From: Nocardia acididurans | GTDB lineage: Bacteria > Actinomycetota > Actinomycetes > Mycobacteriales > Mycobacteriaceae | Direction of reading: 5' to 3' | DNA: 64,000 nt | Assembly (NCBI RefSeq): GCF_016741815.1 | Contig: NZ_JAERRJ010000002.1 | Coordinates: forward strand, 248,001-312,000 | Part shown: one piece after another, positions 1 to 9,602 of the stretch | Numbering within the stretch: position 1 is the stretch's first letter | Layout of the letters: every line of letters begins with the position of its first letter | The notes under the pieces: generated by a model | What the model saw: the letters and a program-made list of their open reading frames with translations, nothing else | The model's database searches: none | Told to the model about the DNA's origin: nothing | Made by a program: the position numbers and the translations under genes

Positions 1-1
1 C

Positions 2-235
2 CAGTGGGTGCGCAATCTGCGCGTCACTCCGGCGGGCGAGCTGCGCCTGGGCCGCAAGGTCGAGACGTTCACCGCCACCGAGCTGGCCGACGAGGACAAG
101 CTGCCGGTGCTGCGCGAGTACCTGAACAAGTGGGGCTGGGAGGTCGGCCGCTTCTTCGAGGGTGTCACCAAGGACGCCTCCGATGCCGAATTGGCCGATA
201 TCGCACCGGGATTCCCGGTGTTCCGGCTGGCGTGA
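2..235 (+). CDS. Deazaflavin-dependent nitroreductase family protein (DUF385), 3' part only
   Basis: The reading frame is open from the left edge (first codons read Q-W-V-R-N-L-R) to a TGA, so only the last 77 residues are present and the start lies outside the window. The WVRNLRV stretch followed by 'ELRLGRKVETFTA' and a C-terminal 'FFEGVTKDASDAELADIAPGFPVFRL' fits the DUF385/PF04075 family of F420(H2)-dependent, split-barrel quinone or nitro reductases. Members are about 130-150 residues, so roughly half is missing. Two further members of the family lie at 22432 and 22922. The ArsC-type gene ends 4 bp downstream, convergent. Substrate is unknown. Confidence 0.75.
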   Translation, partial: QWVRNLRVTPAGELRLGRKVETFTATELADEDKLPVLREYLNKWGWEVGRFFEGVTKDASDAELADIAPGFPVFRLA

Positions 236-239
236 CGGG

Positions 240-602
240 TCAGCGCAGTGCGTCGAGGCCGTCCGCGTCGCGAGCGAGGACGGCCCGCCCGTCGGCGGTG
301 AGCACGATGGGCCGCTGGATCAGTCGCGGATGCGCGGCGAGGGCTTCGATCCAGCGGTCGCGGTCGGCGGCGGTGCGGCCCCAGGCGGCGACGCCCAGTT
401 CCTTGGCCTCGGCTTCGGCGGTGCGGGTGATATCCCACGGTTCGAGGCCGAGTTTGCCCAGCACGTCCCGGATTTCAGCGGCGCTGGGCGGGTTGTCGAG
501 GTAGCGGCGCTCGGTGTAGTCGGCCCCGCCGTCGTCGAGGACAGCCTTGGCGGCGCGACTCTTCGAGCATTTCGGGTTGTGCCAGATCTCCACCGATGCC
601 AT
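240..602 (-). CDS. ArsC/Spx-family thioredoxin-fold protein (arsenate reductase-like)
   Basis: 120 residues, the usual length of glutaredoxin-linked ArsC proteins. The N-terminus WHNPKCSKSR carries the catalytic Cys (residue 12) in a CxxS context, followed by 'ERRYLDNPPSAAEIRDVLGKLG' and 'HPRLIQRPIVLTADGRAVLAR', which match the ArsC arrangement including the RPIV loop with its conserved Arg. It probably reduces arsenate or another small oxidised substrate using a thiol cofactor; no ars genes sit next to it, so a role in arsenic resistance is not supported by context. The ATG at 602 is the first residue of the recognisable fold. Confidence 0.8.
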   Translation of the reverse strand: MASVEIWHNPKCSKSRAAKAVLDDGGADYTERRYLDNPPSAAEIRDVLGKLGLEPWDITRTAEAEAKELGVAAWGRTAADRDRWIEALAAHPRLIQRPIVLTADGRAVLARDADGLDALR

Positions 603-626
603 GCCCGCAGTCTAGGAGCCGACGGC

Positions 627-2273
627 TCAGCGCCAGTCGACGACCCACGGGGACGGGCGCGACCAGTACAGCGGGCCGAGCGGAACGGGCTGCCCCCAAC
701 GCCTTTCGGCCATCTCGACCGGTGCGAACACCTCGGGCGGCGGATTGTCGTCGAAGATCTCGATGAGGTGCCGCCGCCAGTTGTTGATCATCCCCGGCAC
801 CACTTCGCGCTCCTTGTCGAAGGCGTATTCGATGCAGGTGCCCATGATGGTGTTGACGGCCTGGATCGCGCCGTCGCGGTCGCTGATGGCCAGGGAATGC
901 AGATACGCCTCGATCAACCGGTAGCCGAACAGGTCGTGCAGTGAGGTCTGCCCGCGTTCGATGGCCTGGATACCGATGGCGGTCGCCGCCGACTCGTCGA
1001 TCCAGATGGCATGCGCCTCGGGTATCCGATTGTCGAAGATCAGCGCCTGCAGCAGCCCGAGCACCGCCTTGCCCATGATCATCAGATCCGGCCGCCCGGT
1101 GCCCAGTGCCTCGTCGATGAGCGCCCGATACGCGGCGGCGGCCACCCCGAACCGCCCCGCCACCAGCAACGCGTCCGCGGTCTCACCGCCCGCGCACTGA
1201 TCCGCGGGTGGCCGGTTGCCCGCCACGGGAAGCGCCCCGGACACCGGCAGATACTGTGTCGGCGCGTCGAGCGGAAGATCCTGCGGCGCGGGACTGTTCA
1301 CCGCCGACGACAGCGGCACCGCCCCGCCGAACGGATCCACCGGTGTCAGCGGACTGTCCACCGGACCGGGCGGCGGAAGTTCCACCGCACCGCTCGCGGG
1401 TGGCGGTAGCGGCACCGGCCCGCCCGCGGCCCCGGGCGGCGGCAAGGGCACCGGAATGCTGTCCGGCCCCGGCGGCGGTAGGTGCGCGGGCGCGCTCACC
1501 GGTCCCGGCGGTGGTAGGTGAACAGGCGCGCTCGCCGGTCCCGGCGGCGGTAGGTGCACAGGCGCACTCGGCGGCAGCGGTGGCGCGGGAACTCCCGGCC
1601 CCTCCAGCGGTTGCTGGGCCAGGAGCTCTTTCACGGTCGGCGAATTCTCCAGGTAGTTCTTTGCCTCCCTGGCGAATTCATTGTCCACGCCGCCGAGCCA
1701 CTCACGCCCGGCCCAGAGGGTGGCGAACGCACTGTCGCCCACCTTGTGCTCGAGCGCCGCACACAGCGCGTAATACCCGTAGGCGCGGTACTTCTCGAAC
1801 CCCTCCCCCTCGGCGATGAGCAGATGCGCGTACCGCAGTGCCAGATCGAATCTTTCGATATCCCCCAGCAGCGTGCACGCCGTCATGGCTCCCATCAGCA
1901 CCTCGTCCGGCGTTCCCACCTGCCGCCGCAACGCGATACACCGATCGGCCATATCGACCGCCGACTCGGCCTGCCCGAGCTGCGTGGCGGCCTCGACCGC
2001 CATCGAGTACATCGTCGCCATACTCCCCGAGGGAATATCGGCCGCGAACCGCGCCGGCCCGTTCTCGGCGATCTGCAGCGCCTGCGCGAAATCCCCCGCC
2101 CCGAAGGCGGACCGGAACCGATAGGACACGATCCACCCGTAATCCTGCGGATCAGGCTGTTCCACCAGCCCGTCGTCGAAGGCCGTCAATCGCGCCAGCG
2201 CCCCCGCGGCGTCCCCCGCCTCCAGCAGGCCGCTCGCCTCGTTCATCACATGGACGAACGCTTCTCGATCCAT
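627..2273 (-). CDS. Hypothetical TPR-like protein with central proline repeats
   Basis: About 548 residues. The N-terminal ~220 residues are alpha-helical with alternating Ala/Leu helices resembling TPR repeats ('LLEAGDAAGALARLTAFDD', 'AIDMADRCIALRR'-like units). Residues ~225-305 consist of imperfect repeats of the form P-V-H-L-P-P-P-G-P-x-S-A, and the last ~180 residues are helical again, starting 'ALLVAGRFGVAAAAYRALIDEALG'. No signal peptide or membrane segment is visible, so it is probably cytoplasmic; Pro repeats usually act as a flexible or protein-binding linker. The ATG at 2273 is chosen; a TTG 27 bp upstream is in frame. I do not recognise a named family, and no catalytic motif is seen. 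Confidence 0.7.
   Translation of the reverse strand: MDREAFVHVMNEASGLLEAGDAAGALARLTAFDDGLVEQPDPQDYGWIVSYRFRSAFGAGDFAQALQIAENGPARFAADIPSGSMATMYSMAVEAATQLGQAESAVDMADRCIALRRQVGTPDEVLMGAMTACTLLGDIERFDLALRYAHLLIAEGEGFEKYRAYGYYALCAALEHKVGDSAFATLWAGREWLGGVDNEFAREAKNYLENSPTVKELLAQQPLEGPGVPAPPLPPSAPVHLPPPGPASAPVHLPPPGPVSAPAHLPPPGPDSIPVPLPPPGAAGGPVPLPPPASGAVELPPPGPVDSPLTPVDPFGGAVPLSSAVNSPAPQDLPLDAPTQYLPVSGALPVAGNRPPADQCAGGETADALLVAGRFGVAAAAYRALIDEALGTGRPDLMIMGKAVLGLLQALIFDNRIPEAHAIWIDESAATAIGIQAIERGQTSLHDLFGYRLIEAYLHSLAISDRDGAIQAVNTIMGTCIEYAFDKEREVVPGMINNWRRHLIEIFDDNPPPEVFAPVEMAERRWGQPVPLGPLYWSRPSPWVVDWR
1360..1600 (-). repeat. Proline-rich tandem repeat coding for PVHLPPPGP units
   Basis: Six or so degenerate units of 33-36 nt encode variants of APVHLPPPGPAS within the hypothetical protein above. 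On the + strand they appear as repeated 'ggtcccggcggcggtaggtg' segments. Adjacent units are nearly identical in DNA, which suggests recent expansion by slippage or unequal recombination, so copy number may vary between strains. Confidence 0.8.
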
Positions 2274-2455
2274 GGCCAATTCGCCTTCCTCATACGCCAA
2301 CCCCGAATCGTATGGCGACCCGGCAGACGCACACCCCCACTGAGTCCAACATCATAGTTTGAACCTCGGACACATGACTGCCCCACCTGCGGAAACCGAC
2401 CGCCCTGCGCCACAACCACATTCGCGATGCCCAACGGTCGGCTCCACCTCACCGA

Positions 2456-2815
2456 TCAGCCCGGCACCTTGTCGAGGAACCCCGCCACCCGGCTGATCCT
2501 CCCCATCTGCACGGTGATCACATCGAACCCGACCACCAGCGGCTCCGCCGCCCCCGGCGCTCCCAAAGCCCAAGTGAACCGCGCGATATCGTGATGCCCG
2601 TCCACCGCCCCCAGCCCGAACACCAGCCCGGCGAACTGCTGCTGCGCCCCCGCGACCATGGCGTCGAGCGCCTCGACCCCGACAAGTTCCACCAGCGGAT
2701 CGGTGAAAACCACATCCGCCGTATACAACTCGTCGATCAACGCCCGCCGCTTGTCCGCGTCCGTTTCGTTCCAGCTGTCGATGTACCGCTGTGCAATGCT
2801 CTCGTATTCGCTCAT
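2456..2815 (-). CDS. SnoaL-like/NTF2-fold protein
   Basis: 119 residues beginning MSEYESIAQRYIDSWNETDADKRRALIDELYTAD, a typical opening of SnoaL-like (nuclear transport factor 2 fold) polyketide-cyclase relatives, with the later 'FTDPLVELVGVEALDAMVAGAQQQFAGL' and 'VITVQMGRISRVAGFLDKVP' ending on the conserved beta strand. These proteins form cone-shaped dimers that bind small hydrophobic ligands; many have no known reaction. An ATG 60 bp upstream is in frame but lies outside the fold. It is divergent from the BlaI-type regulator gene. Confidence 0.75.
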   Translation of the reverse strand: MSEYESIAQRYIDSWNETDADKRRALIDELYTADVVFTDPLVELVGVEALDAMVAGAQQQFAGLVFGLGAVDGHHDIARFTWALGAPGAAEPLVVGFDVITVQMGRISRVAGFLDKVPG

Positions 2816-2897
2816 GCCTCCAGCATCTGCGCCGCCGCGCACGAAGTCGATTACGCCCCGGGTAATGCGGTCCACCCACCGCTACTTCGCGCGAAAA

Positions 2898-2912
2898 ACT
2901 ATGGGAGATAGT
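2898..2912. promoter_or_regulatory. BlaI-type operator, copy 1
   Basis: The palindrome ACTAT-GGGAG-ATAGT lies 31 bp upstream of the GTG start of the BlaI-family gene. The same arms with the same 5-bp spacer occur at 4295-4309, before the dipeptidase gene. BlaI/MecI repressors bind short TACA/TGTA-type dyads as dimers, so this is the probable autoregulatory site. Confidence 0.75.
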
Positions 2913-2943
2913 AGGTTATGCGGACGCCGCCCGGCTGGATGGC

Positions 2944-3336
2944 GTGGCGACGAGGACGGTGGAGGCTGCTGTGCGGAGGCTGGGTGCGCTCGAGAGCAGG
3001 GCTATGGCTGTGCTGTGGGAGTCGCCGGAGCCGTTGTCGGTGCATGATCTGGTCGATCGGCTGGGCACCGCGCAGCGGGTTCCCGCCTACACCACTGTTC
3101 TGACGGTTGTCACGCATCTCTGGGAGAAGGGGTGGGTGCGCCGGGAGAAGGTGAGCCGGTCCTATGTGTATCGGCCCAGTCGCACTCGAGCCGAAGCGAC
3201 AACCGATCTGCTGCGGGAAATTCTCGATGCCAGCCCCGATGCGCCCGCGGTGCTACTGCATCTGGCGCGTACCGCCAGTGCGCGTGAGGTCGAGGCGCTA
3301 CGCGAGGGACTGTCCGGGGGCGAGTCTCGCGCATGA
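2944..3336 (+). CDS. BlaI/MecI-family transcriptional repressor
   Basis: 130 residues with the winged-helix opening 'RLGALESRAMAVLWESPEPLSVHDLVDRLG', the recognition region 'AYTTVLTVVTHLWEKGWVRREK' and the C-terminal dimerisation helices seen in BlaI/MecI. These dimers repress beta-lactam or cell-wall stress genes until cleaved by, or in response to, an M56 membrane peptidase. The partner peptidase starts inside its stop codon (ATGA, 3333-3336), indicating translational coupling. A palindrome upstream (2898-2912) is the likely autoregulatory operator. The start is GTG, with no strong ribosome site. In mycobacteria the homologous BlaI also controls respiratory genes, so the regulon may be wider than beta-lactam response. 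Confidence 0.9.
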   Translation: MATRTVEAAVRRLGALESRAMAVLWESPEPLSVHDLVDRLGTAQRVPAYTTVLTVVTHLWEKGWVRREKVSRSYVYRPSRTRAEATTDLLREILDASPDAPAVLLHLARTASAREVEALREGLSGGESRA

Positions 3337-4280
3337 TCCTGATCACCGCGCTGCTGGCGGCGGGTGCGGCACTGGCGCTGATCGGGCCCGCAGTGCTGAG
3401 GCGGGCCGACTTCGGCGCCGCTCCGGCGATGGGGATGGCGGCCTGGCTGGGCGCGATCGCCGCCACCATCGGCTGTGCCGCGCTGGCGTTGATCGCGCTG
3501 GCGTGGCCCGGTGATCCGCCGGGGAATCTGCGTGCGGGTGCCGTGGTGCGAAGTCTGGCCGAGGTCGAGCCGATCGTGGTCACGGCGACGGCGAGCCTGC
3601 TCATACCGCTCGCGGTGGTCGGCGCCGTCGTGCCGATCGGGCAGTTGACGCGGATCGCCATCGGACATCATGGGCGTGGCGCGGCCAGTCGCCGACGGCA
3701 CGAGGAACTGGTCGGCATCCTGGGACGCGCCGATCCCGGTACGGGTGTGGTCCGCCTCGATCACCCGATCCCGTTGGCGTACAGCGTCGCCGGGCGCCGG
3801 GGGTATGTCGTGGTGACCGACGGCCTGACCCACTGCCTGACCGACGCGCAGTGGCATGCCGTGCTGGCCCACGAGCGCGCGCATCTGCGCGGATTTCACC
3901 ACCACATTCTCGGCGGGTGCCAGGTGCTTGCCGGAGCTTTCCCGTGGATCCCGCTGTTCGCCAAGGCTCCTGCCGCGGTGGCGACCCTGGTCGAATTGGC
4001 GGCCGATCGCGCGGCCGCGGCCGCGACCGACCCGCAGGCGCTCCACGCCGCACTGCGGACGGTGGCCACATACGGAGTGAGCGCGCCCATGTCGCCACTG
4101 GCCCTGATCGACGAATCGCTGGCGGCGCGACTCGAATGCCTTTCCGCCGCACCGGAATCGAGTTCGGCGTCACGGCGCTCGGCGACTGCGGCGCTGCTCG
4201 CGACGATGTTGCTGGCGCCGGTCGCATCGGTGGTGGTCGTCGGGCTCAGCGCGGTCGCGGTGTACCCGTTCACGGCCTGA
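3333..4280 (+). CDS. M56-family membrane metallopeptidase (BlaR1-like)
   Basis: 315 residues with about four membrane segments (first at residues 1-22, last at the C-terminus 'AALLATMLLAPVASVVVVGLSAVAVYP'). The zinc motif HERAH sits at residues 180-184 in 'AVLAHERAHLRGFHHH', with a plausible third ligand Glu in 'LVELAADRAAAAAT'. It lacks the extracellular penicillin-binding sensor domain of full BlaR1, so it belongs to the short actinobacterial type. Role inferred from the family: signal-dependent cleavage that inactivates the BlaI partner encoded immediately upstream. It is co-transcribed and overlaps that gene by 4 bp. Confidence 0.87.
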   Translation: MILITALLAAGAALALIGPAVLRRADFGAAPAMGMAAWLGAIAATIGCAALALIALAWPGDPPGNLRAGAVVRSLAEVEPIVVTATASLLIPLAVVGAVVPIGQLTRIAIGHHGRGAASRRRHEELVGILGRADPGTGVVRLDHPIPLAYSVAGRRGYVVVTDGLTHCLTDAQWHAVLAHERAHLRGFHHHILGGCQVLAGAFPWIPLFAKAPAAVATLVELAADRAAAAATDPQALHAALRTVATYGVSAPMSPLALIDESLAARLECLSAAPESSSASRRSATAALLATMLLAPVASVVVVGLSAVAVYPFTA

Positions 4281-4294
4281 ACCGATGGTAAAAA

Positions 4295-4309
4295 ACTATG
4301 TTCCATAGT
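4295..4309. promoter_or_regulatory. BlaI-type operator, copy 2
   Basis: ACTAT-GTTCC-ATAGT, with arms and spacing identical to the site before blaI, placed 49 bp upstream of the TTG proposed for the dipeptidase-like gene. Both copies are also preceded by an AAA run. This ties the exported dipeptidase to the BlaI regulon. Confidence 0.75.
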
Positions 4310-4357
4310 ATTTTGGGCGCGCAATCTGAAATGTCTTCAGTTCAGAAATGAGTTACC

Positions 4358-6316
4358 TTGCGTTTCACCATCTCTCGCCGGGGGCGAGCGCCTTCGAAGG
4401 CCCTCCCGCTACTCGCCACCGTGTTCGTGGTCGCGAGCCTCACGAGCTCCGGCACCGGCCCGGCCGCCGCGGATCCGCAGCAGACCCGCTATTCGCTGGT
4501 CAATGGCTGCTACCGGATCGAAACGCCCACCGGCGCAGTGGTTCCGGCCTCCGGGCCGTACCGGATGCGCGCGACCGCGCTCGGCGAATACCTGCTCTAC
4601 GGGCGCGATCATGTGGTGCTGGAAGCCTCATCGGGGTCGATCCGCCCCGCCCGGACTCCGTCGGACGCCGCCGTATGGACCGTAACCGGTTCCGGCGCAA
4701 GCGGATTCACGCTCACCAATGCCACCACCGGAACCCGCACACCCGTCACCTTCACCCCCGATACCGGCTGTGCGGACTTTCCCGAGGCGCAGACCGGCGC
4801 CGTCGGCACCCCGGACCCCGGCACCGGCGCCGACGGTTCGATCCGCGGCACCATCGACGCGCACGCACACATCACCGCCTACGAATTCATGGGCGGCAAC
4901 TTCCACTGCGGACGCCCCTGGCATCGCTTCGGAGTCGCCTACGCACTGCCCGACTGCGACCGATACCGCACCGGCACCAACGGTGTGATCGCGGACTTCC
5001 TCGACTACGGCGAGCCGTTCCACGATTCCGACACCCAGGGCTGGCCCACCTTCCGGGACTGGCCGAAACCCTCCGTGCTCACCGCCGAAGGCGCCTACTG
5101 GACCAGTATCGAGCGCGCCTGGAAAGCCGGGCTGCGGGTGATGACGGTCGATCTGGTCGACAACGAATCACTGTGCGCCATGATGACCGATCGCCGAAAC
5201 CCTTGTGACGATATGGCTTCGGTACGCACCCAGGCCGCCGGTCTGCGCGCGCTGCAGGACTACATCGACGCTCAGGCCGGTGGCCCCGGGGCGGGTTTTT
5301 TCCGCATCGTCACCGATCCGGCCGATGCGCGCCGGGTCGCCGCGTCCGGCAAGCTCGCGGTGGTCCTGGGCATGGAACTGTCCAATCCCATGGGCTGCGG
5401 GGTGTTCCTCGGACAACCCGAATGCACCCGGGCCGATATCGACCGCTGGCTCACCGAACTTCGCGGAATCGGGGTCAGCAGCTTCTTCCCCGTGCACAAA
5501 TTCGACAACGCCTTCGGCGGCACGAAAATGGACCACGACGTCACCGGCCTGCTGGTGAACGCAGGAAACTTCATGCAGACCGGCACATTCTGGAATGTCC
5601 AGCCCTGCTCCGGGCCCGAGCACGACAGCACCCAGCCCTCGGTGCCCATCGCCGGACATCTCAACCAGTTCCTCGGCAACCTCACCGGACCGTTGCTCGG
5701 CGGCACCCCGCTGCCGCTCTACCCGGCCGGGTCACACTGCAACGCACGCGGACTGACCGACCTGGGCGCGTATCTGATCAACAGGATGATCGACCACGGC
5801 TTTCTCATCGAAGTGGATCATCTGAGCGAGGCCACGGCCGACGAGGTCATGACCATCATCGAGCAGCGCGGATACCCCGGCGTGCTGTCCTCGCACGGCT
5901 GGGATTCGGAGAAGACCACCGAAAGAATCTACGCCGCAGGCGGTTTCGTGACGCCCTATGCCGGCGAACCCGCGAGCTTCGTGCGCGCCTGGCGTACGGC
6001 CCGCACCCTGCCCCGCCCGGAGGCGGACTTCGGATTCGGATTCGGCTCGGATATGAACGGCATCGCCGGCCAGGGCGCGGCACCCGGCCCCGGCACGATC
6101 CAGTATCCCTTCACCTCCTACGACGGCCGGGTGACCTTCGACCGGGAACGCTGGGGCGAGCGCGTTTTCGACCTCAACACCGACGGCACGGCGACCTACG
6201 GAACCTACGCCGACTGGCTCGAAGCCGTCCGTGTCCTCGGCGGTCCGCAGATCATGGCCGACGTGTTCCACGGCGCGGAGGTCTACCTGCGGCTGTGGGA
6301 ACGCGTGAGGCGCTGA
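4358..6316 (+). CDS. Secreted membrane-dipeptidase (M19)/amidohydrolase-like protein
   Basis: 652 residues. An N-terminal signal peptide (basic start, hydrophobic 'LPLLATVFVVASL', cleavage near 'GPAAADP') is followed by a ~110-residue beta-rich domain, then a TIM-barrel amidohydrolase: TIDAHAHIT gives the first metal-binding HxH, 'VLGMELSNPMG' and 'IEVDHLSEATADEVM' follow, then 'GVLSSHGW' and 'GFGSDMNGI' carrying late His/Asp ligands. This order matches peptidase M19 renal-dipeptidase relatives, which cleave dipeptides and in bacteria can act on wall-derived D-amino-acid dipeptides. A BlaI-type operator lies upstream. The proposed start is TTG at 4358; an ATG 10 bp upstream is out of frame. 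The natural substrate is not known. Confidence 0.75.
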   Translation: MRFTISRRGRAPSKALPLLATVFVVASLTSSGTGPAAADPQQTRYSLVNGCYRIETPTGAVVPASGPYRMRATALGEYLLYGRDHVVLEASSGSIRPARTPSDAAVWTVTGSGASGFTLTNATTGTRTPVTFTPDTGCADFPEAQTGAVGTPDPGTGADGSIRGTIDAHAHITAYEFMGGNFHCGRPWHRFGVAYALPDCDRYRTGTNGVIADFLDYGEPFHDSDTQGWPTFRDWPKPSVLTAEGAYWTSIERAWKAGLRVMTVDLVDNESLCAMMTDRRNPCDDMASVRTQAAGLRALQDYIDAQAGGPGAGFFRIVTDPADARRVAASGKLAVVLGMELSNPMGCGVFLGQPECTRADIDRWLTELRGIGVSSFFPVHKFDNAFGGTKMDHDVTGLLVNAGNFMQTGTFWNVQPCSGPEHDSTQPSVPIAGHLNQFLGNLTGPLLGGTPLPLYPAGSHCNARGLTDLGAYLINRMIDHGFLIEVDHLSEATADEVMTIIEQRGYPGVLSSHGWDSEKTTERIYAAGGFVTPYAGEPASFVRAWRTARTLPRPEADFGFGFGSDMNGIAGQGAAPGPGTIQYPFTSYDGRVTFDRERWGERVFDLNTDGTATYGTYADWLEAVRVLGGPQIMADVFHGAEVYLRLWERVRR

Positions 6317-6320
6317 TGGA

Positions 6321-7757
<1,437 letters not shown>

Positions 7758-7848
7758 CGCTGGCTCCTCGTACGCCCGCGCCACTACCCGATCGGACGGC
7801 CCGGTCGGGTTCCGGCGGTCCTCGTCGTGCTAACACGATACGCCGCCC

Positions 7849-7873
7849 GTGGATCACGAATGTTGTGAATCAC
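7849..7873. promoter_or_regulatory. Direct repeat in the glnA/permease divergent promoter
   Basis: GTGGATCAC and GTGAATCAC occur 16 bp apart, start to start, between the divergent glnA and permease genes. Each unit is itself nearly symmetrical (GTG-ATCAC). The spacing, about 1.5 helical turns, suggests a binding site for a nitrogen- or substrate-responsive regulator, but the factor is unknown. Confidence 0.4.
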
Positions 7874-7943
7874 GTTGTCCACCAAGATCATTGCCACTTT
7901 GCCGTGCGGTTGACCCGGCTTTACTTCACACTGATCTCCTGGC

Positions 7944-7967
7944 AAACGCTGTGTGAGGGCAGCGTTT
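7944..7967. promoter_or_regulatory. Inverted repeat before the permease gene
   Basis: AAACGCTG and CAGCGTTT form perfect 8-bp arms around an 8-nt spacer, 16 bp before the inferred ATT start. It may be an operator, or a leader hairpin just upstream of the GGGAG ribosome site. Confidence 0.5.
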
Positions 7968-7983
7968 ACACCTGGGAGCACGC

Positions 7984-9537
7984 ATTACCGAAACCCAGCC
8001 CCCGTCCGGCGACGACGAACGCCGCCTGGCCGAACTCGGCTACAAACAGGAACTCGCCCGATCCTGGTCGGGATTCTCCAATTTCGCCATCAGTTTCACC
8101 ATTGTCTCCATCCTGACCGGCGGCCTCGCCAGCTACGGCATCGGACTGGCCAACGGCGGCCCCATCACCATGGCATGGGGCTGGCCACTGGTCTCGATCA
8201 TGGTGCTCTTCGTGGGCCTGGCCATGGCCGAATTGGCCTCGGCCTACCCGACTTCCGGCGGCCTGTACTGGTGGGCGGCCGAGCTCGGCGGCCCCGTCTG
8301 GGGCTGGTTCACCGGCTGGTTCAATCTGATCGGCCAGATCGCGGTCACCGCCGCGATCGATTACGGCGCGGCGATTTTCACCACCGTGGTGCTGAATGTG
8401 ATCGGCATCGACATCGGAACCGACCGCACCGCAATCTTTTTGGTGTTCGCCGTCATTCTCGTCCTGCACGCGGTGTTGAACGCCATCGGCCCGCATCTGT
8501 CCGCGGTGATCAACAATATCTCCGCCTGGTGGCATGTCGGCGGCGTCGCGATCTTCGTCCTCGTGCTCGGCATCGGCGCGAAGGAGCATCAGAGCGTCGG
8601 ATTCGTCTTCACCGAAACCGTGGACAACAGTGCGGTCGGATTCGGCGGCGTCGCCTTCAGTTTCCTGCTCGGCCTGCTGCACGCGCAGTACACCTTCACC
8701 GGTTACGACGCCTCGGCGCATATGTCCGAGGAAACGCACGACGCCTCCCGCATGGCGGCCAAGGGCATCATCAACACCATCATCGTGTCGGCGGTCGCGG
8801 GCTATCTGCTGATCATGGCGGTCACCTTCGCCATCCCGAATCTCGACGACGCCCTGGATCCGGCCAAGAACAGCGGCTATCCGGTGATCTACATCCTGGA
8901 GAACTCGCTGAACTCCTTCTGGTCGGGCCTGCTGCTGATCATCGCGGCCATCGCCCAGCTGTTCTGCGGCTACGCCTCGGTCACCTCGGCCTCGCGCATG
9001 CTGTTCGCGTTCTCCCGCGACGGCGCGGTGCCGGGTTCGGCGCTGTGGCGCACGCTCTCGGCCCGCAAGGTGCCGGTGAACGCGGTGCTGTTCATCTCCT
9101 TCTTCGCCTTCGTACTGCTGATCCCGTCGATGCTGGTGCCCGCGGCCAACGCCCCCACCGCGTACGCCGCCGCCACCTCGGTGGCCACCATCGGCCTCTA
9201 CATCGCCTACGGGATCCCGATCCTGCTGCGGCAGATGCACGGCAGCCGGTTCCGGACCGGCCCGTGGCAGCTGGGCGGCTGGTATCGCCCGATCGGCGTC
9301 GTGGCGCTGATCTGGATCGTGGCGATCAGCCTGCTGTTCATCCTGCCGATGGACGATCGCGGCTATCCGTGGAACGACGAATTCACTTGGACCACAGTGA
9401 ATTACGCTCCGATCACGCTGGTGGTCGTGGTGGGCGCGATTACCATCTGGTGGTTCGCGTCGGCGCGGCGCTGGTTCACCGGCCCGAAACGCACGGTGAC
9501 CGAACCCCCGTCGGCTGATACCCCCGTCACAGCCTGA
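7984..9537 (+). CDS. APC-family amino acid permease, probable ATT start
   Basis: Hydrophobic integral membrane protein with about 12 helices and typical APC features: 'GFSNFAISFTIVSILTGGLASYG' in helix 1, 'ASAYPTSGGLYWWAA' in helix 2, 'GYDASAHMSEET' in helix 6. The frame is open from 7957, but the first ATG, GTG or TTG is at 8170, which would delete helix 1. An ATT at 7984 preceded by GGGAG at 5-nt spacing would give 517 residues starting I-T-E-T-Q-P, exactly the expected N-terminus. It probably imports an amino acid, GABA or an amine. It is divergent from glnA, hinting at nitrogen assimilation, and two inverted or direct repeats lie in the shared promoter region. Confidence 0.85.
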   Translation: MTETQPPSGDDERRLAELGYKQELARSWSGFSNFAISFTIVSILTGGLASYGIGLANGGPITMAWGWPLVSIMVLFVGLAMAELASAYPTSGGLYWWAAELGGPVWGWFTGWFNLIGQIAVTAAIDYGAAIFTTVVLNVIGIDIGTDRTAIFLVFAVILVLHAVLNAIGPHLSAVINNISAWWHVGGVAIFVLVLGIGAKEHQSVGFVFTETVDNSAVGFGGVAFSFLLGLLHAQYTFTGYDASAHMSEETHDASRMAAKGIINTIIVSAVAGYLLIMAVTFAIPNLDDALDPAKNSGYPVIYILENSLNSFWSGLLLIIAAIAQLFCGYASVTSASRMLFAFSRDGAVPGSALWRTLSARKVPVNAVLFISFFAFVLLIPSMLVPAANAPTAYAAATSVATIGLYIAYGIPILLRQMHGSRFRTGPWQLGGWYRPIGVVALIWIVAISLLFILPMDDRGYPWNDEFTWTTVNYAPITLVVVVGAITIWWFASARRWFTGPKRTVTEPPSADTPVTA

Positions 9538-9602
9538 TTGGTCATCTGCACAACCGAAAGCGACGATATCTGCGTGATTGCCACTGTCCTGGATCCGCCT
9601 TT

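Noticed and set aside
1360..1600. CRISPR-like spacing of repeats
   Set aside because: The repeats are in-frame proline codons without unique spacers, inside a gene.
8170..9537. ATG at 8170 as permease start
   Set aside because: It would remove the first membrane helix and the APC signature, while ATT 7984 has a ribosome site and gives the full protein.
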